Of a DNA stretch of 64,000 bases, positions 61,713-64,000 are shown piece by piece (the stretch's first letter is position 1; each line of letters begins with the position of its first letter). The stretch spans positions 5,919,001-5,983,000 of the forward strand of contig NZ_JAZHRU010000001.1 in the NCBI RefSeq assembly GCF_036924525.1. Direction: 5' to 3'. This stretch comes from Bradyrhizobium sp. AZCC 1719. GTDB lineage: Bacteria; Pseudomonadota; Alphaproteobacteria; Rhizobiales; Xanthobacteraceae. Under the pieces are notes generated by a model. It was not told the DNA's origin. It searched no databases and saw nothing but the letters and a program-made list of their open reading frames with translations. Made by a program: the position numbers and the translations under genes.

Positions 61713-62460
61713 GACCGGCCCCCAGATAGGCTTCCTTGACGCGCTCGTCCCTGGACAATTCGGCGTAATTGCCTTGCGCCAGCACCTGACCGCGCGTCAG
61801 CACCGTGATGATGTCGGACAGGTTGGCGACCACGGAGAGATTATGTTCGACCATCAGGATGGTGTGCCTCGCCGAGATACGCTTGATCAGGGCCGCGATC
61901 TTGTCGATGTCTTCATGACCCATGCCCGCCATCGGCTCGTCGAGCAGCATCATTTCCGGGTCGAGCGCCAGCGTCGTCGCAATCTCCAGCGCGCGCTTGC
62001 GTCCATAGGGCATCTCGACCGCCGGTGTATTGGCGAACTCGCTCAAGCCCACGTCGTTCAGCAAGTCGAGGGCGCGGCCGTTAAATCGGTCGAGCACGCG
62101 CTTGGAGCGCCAGAAATCGAACGAGCTTCCATGCTGGCGCTGTAGCGCGACACGAACGTTTTCCAGCGCCGTCAGGTGCGGAAACACTGCCGAAATCTGG
62201 AACGAACGCACCAGGCCGAGGCGGGCCACATCGGCCGGCGCCATCGCGGTGATGTCCTGCCCCTTGTACAGGATCTGCCCTGCAGACGGCCTCAGAAACT
62301 TGGTCAACAAGTTGAAGCAGGTCGTCTTGCCGGCGCCATTCGGCCCGATCAACGCATGAATGCTGCCGCGCCGTACCTTGAGGGCGACATCGCGAACGGC
62401 GAAGAAACCCGCGAATTCCTTGGTCAATCCGTGGGTTTCGAGAATGAACTCATCAGCCAA
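61705..62460 (-). CDS. livG: Branched-chain amino acid ABC ATPase LivG-type
   Basis: 251 residues with a TTG start (TTG GCT GAT GAG) after GAGGGGGAAATTTG; no ATG fits without a long unrelated N-terminus. Walker A IGPNGAGKTTCFN near 36-48, LivG-type signature MPYGRKRALEIATTLA, Walker B MMLLDEPMAGM. First gene of livG-livF-SBP-livH-livM. Confidence 0.93.
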   Translation of the reverse strand: MADEFILETHGLTKEFAGFFAVRDVALKVRRGSIHALIGPNGAGKTTCFNLLTKFLRPSAGQILYKGQDITAMAPADVARLGLVRSFQISAVFPHLTALENVRVALQRQHGSSFDFWRSKRVLDRFNGRALDLLNDVGLSEFANTPAVEMPYGRKRALEIATTLALDPEMMLLDEPMAGMGHEDIDKIAALIKRISARHTILMVEHNLSVVANLSDIITVLTRGQVLAQGNYAELSRDERVKEAYLGAGHA

Positions 62461-62832
62461 ACAAATTTCCCCCTCAGCCGTCTCCGCGAGTTCGCCCGCG
62501 CGCGGCCAGTTTTTCCCTGTTCGGGCAGGTTCTCCTGGACGTCCTGGAAACCGTCCCGAGCCCGCCGCCTCCGGCCGGAATATGCCGTCAACGCGATGGA
62601 TTAGGCAAGGCGGAATGCTGCCACGCCCGACCGCGCGCTTGCGGTTCCGGATGCGCCATAAGTCGAATGGTCCCGGCGGCGCGGCTCGGCCGGGCCACGA
62701 GCCACGCTCAACCGCAAATCGCGCCGGCAAGCCATCGTTAACGGTGTTTTGCTGCAATCGGGCGCGCTTTCACACAATATTTGCCCCTCGGGCGCATCAT
62801 CTCGCGATTTAGATCGCGTAGGAATTGCCACC
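62461..62832. other. Divergent control region between livG and the PAS-like gene
   Basis: 372 bp without a credible gene; frames here are shadows. It must hold promoters for the liv operon (minus) and the PAS-like gene (plus). A palindrome CGCGAT-TTAG-ATCGCG lies at 62803-62818, 15 bp before the proposed PAS start. No clear -35/-10 was chosen. Confidence 0.45.
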
Positions 62833-63435
62833 TTGAAATTTGAAAGCGCCGGACCGTCGGTCATCAAATCTATCAAGCAGCGCGATCTGCTGAACACCTG
62901 GCTGCGGCTATACACCCGCGACCAATCGATGCCGCGCACGGCGGAATACCAGCCGGCGCGGATCGAGGACGAACTTCCCGACCTGGTACTCTACACCGTC
63001 GATACCAGCACCCAGCCGCCGCGCCTGACCATCCAGAGCGACGGCACGCGGATGTCGACAGCTTATGGGAATACCGGCAAGGGCCGCTATCTCGACGAGT
63101 ATCTAGGCGCAAGGCTCGCTCCGATCGTGATGCCCGTCTATTATGAATGCATCGCGCGCCGCCTTCCTGCCTATACCATCGCCAATATCGACGACCTCTA
63201 CGGGCGGATCGTCGCCTATGAGCGGCTGTTGCTGCCGTTCTCGGATGACGGCAGCGTCACCCATATCATCGCTTCGCTGAAAACCATCAGCGAGGATGGC
63301 GGCTTCGAGATCAGGAATCTGATGCGCGGAAACGACCAACTGCCGGTGCCGAAGCTTCGCGCCATCATCGACCGCGATCTCTTCCATCGCGCGCCCGGCC
63401 GCATTCCATCCGGCGATGAACTCGAATTCGATTAG
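62833..63435 (+). CDS. PAS-like domain protein
   Basis: About 200 residues from TTG 62833 (LKFESAGPSVIKSIKQRDLL) with AGGAATTGCC upstream; other in-frame starts lie upstream to 62749, so the start is uncertain. It resembles the single PAS-type proteins (PAS_5-like) common in Bradyrhizobium: LNTWLRLYTRDQSMPRTAEY and GRIVAYERLLLPFSDDG are the best-conserved-looking parts. No output domain. Soluble, sensory or adaptor role inferred. It ends 4 bp inside the convergent ArsC-family gene. Confidence 0.7.
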   Translation: MKFESAGPSVIKSIKQRDLLNTWLRLYTRDQSMPRTAEYQPARIEDELPDLVLYTVDTSTQPPRLTIQSDGTRMSTAYGNTGKGRYLDEYLGARLAPIVMPVYYECIARRLPAYTIANIDDLYGRIVAYERLLLPFSDDGSVTHIIASLKTISEDGGFEIRNLMRGNDQLPVPKLRAIIDRDLFHRAPGRIPSGDELEFD

Positions 63436-63803
63436 GCCTTCCGCCCGCGCGACTTCGACGCGACCTCGCTCGCGTAGATATCCGGCTTGAAACCGACCAG
63501 CAATTTGCCGCCGAGATCGAGCACCGGCCGCTTGATCATCGAGGGCTGCGCCAGCATCAGCGCCAACGCCTTGCGCTCGTTGAGGCCTTCCTTGTCGCCG
63601 TCGGGCAGCTTCTTGAACGTCGTGCCGGCGCGGTTGAGCAGCGTTTCCCAGCCAACATCGTCGGACCATTGCTTGAGCTTGTCCTTGCCGATGCCGGCAA
63701 GCTTGTAGTCGTGAAAGCCGTAGGCCACGCCGTGATCGTCGAGCCAGGCGCGCGCCTTCTTCATCGTTTCGCAGTTCTTGATACCGTAGATGGTGATGGG
63801 CAT
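63432..63803 (-). CDS. ArsC/Spx family protein
   Basis: 123 residues, thioredoxin-like fold. MPITIYGIKNCETMKKARAWL carries the family's single N-terminal Cys (Cys11) in NCETMKKA rather than CxxC, as in YffB-type proteins; the Arg of the C-terminal RPVLDLGG block (KRPVL) is present. Glutathione-linked reductase activity is proposed for relatives; arsenate is not certain. Confidence 0.88.
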   Translation of the reverse strand: MPITIYGIKNCETMKKARAWLDDHGVAYGFHDYKLAGIGKDKLKQWSDDVGWETLLNRAGTTFKKLPDGDKEGLNERKALALMLAQPSMIKRPVLDLGGKLLVGFKPDIYASEVASKSRGRKA

Positions 63804-63913
63804 TGTCGTTGCATTCCGAAATGTCGTTATTGGTCCTGCCGGACCGGATTAGAGTTAAGCAGATCGGCGAATCTATCATAGATTGATGCATCATTCCGTG
63901 CCGGGACCAGCCG

Positions 63914-64000
63914 ATGGAATTCACCGTATTGTTTCTGTCCATAGTCATTGTGATGCTGATCGCCTGGCGCGGTCGGCGTCCGCTGGCGCTCGGCCTGTTC
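63914..64000 (+). CDS. Start of a small membrane protein (3' partial)
   Basis: ATG at 63914 and open to the right edge: MEFTVLFLSIVIVMLIAWRG then RRPLALGLF. One hydrophobic helix then a basic turn and the start of a second helix. It resembles the N-terminus of DUF5993-type small proteins, but too little is visible to be sure. Confidence 0.45.
   Translation, partial: MEFTVLFLSIVIVMLIAWRGRRPLALGLF

Noticed and set aside
62461..62757. N-terminal extension of LivG to 62757
   Set aside because: Pro/Gly/Arg-rich and unlike any LivG; TTG at 62460 with a good ribosome site gives normal length.

Overview
The window looks like chromosomal DNA of a Bradyrhizobium-type alphaproteobacterium (Nitrobacteraceae). 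The basis is the high G+C, the gene order fabD-fabG-acpP-fabF-mltG-yicC-gmk and rpsF-rpsR-DUF2232-rplI ... dnaB-alr ... radA-cvpA-purF, and several palindromic intergenic repeats of the kind scattered through bradyrhizobial genomes. This assignment comes from reading the sequence and recognising families; no database search was run. No tRNA, rRNA, CRISPR array, phage gene or transposase was recognised.

Layout. 1-7214: the end of a membrane-anchored protein with PQER repeats, then a leftward fatty-acid-synthesis and envelope block (fabD, fabG, acpP, fabF, mltG, yicC, gmk). 7326-9735: LysE-type exporter, fatty acid desaturase and its TetR regulator. 10075-16099: ribosomal genes rpsF and rpsR, then a TRAP (TAXI-type) transporter that appears inserted ahead of the DUF2232 and rplI genes. 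16191-20543: thioesterase/TetR pair, a CxxCH secreted protein, cyclopropane fatty acid synthase and two tiny genes. 20854-23645: dnaB and alr. 23740-36365: a roughly 13 kb accessory block between alr and radA, with a Cys-rich protein, exonuclease III, a fused membrane/spermidine-synthase-like protein, a cupin, a TauE exporter, a class III cyclase, two tandem-duplicated 42-43 residue secreted peptides, a MacAB-like exporter and an ECF sigma/anti-sigma pair. 36489-41195: radA, cvpA, purF, SDR. 41232-48353: a decayed propeller gene, an orphan branched-chain-type binding protein, an MFS pump, der, a lipoprotein, a YfgM-like protein and small secreted or unknown proteins. 48354-53592: acyl-CoA ligase, panB, nnrU, a secreted protein, TetR, enoyl-CoA hydratase. 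53860-57622: prfC, an SMR guanidinium exporter under a guanidine-II riboswitch, Pit phosphate transporter with its DUF47 partner. 57769-62460: a complete liv-type ABC operon. 62833-64000: PAS-like protein, ArsC-family protein, start of a small membrane protein.

Most notable. (1) Two tandem-duplicated secreted micropeptides sharing the mature motif SWxAVPLYxIP stand directly before a MacA/ABC/FtsX-type exporter and an ECF sigma/anti-sigma pair: a candidate undescribed peptide-export or envelope-signalling locus. (2) A guanidine-II (mini-ykkC) riboswitch with ACGG and ACGA hairpin loops lies just before the SMR gene. (3) A 30-residue membrane peptide overlaps the stop of the TRAP permease. (4) Palindromic operator candidates stand in front of three TetR-linked loci. 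(5) A dispersed repeat supplies the C-terminal tail of a thioesterase.
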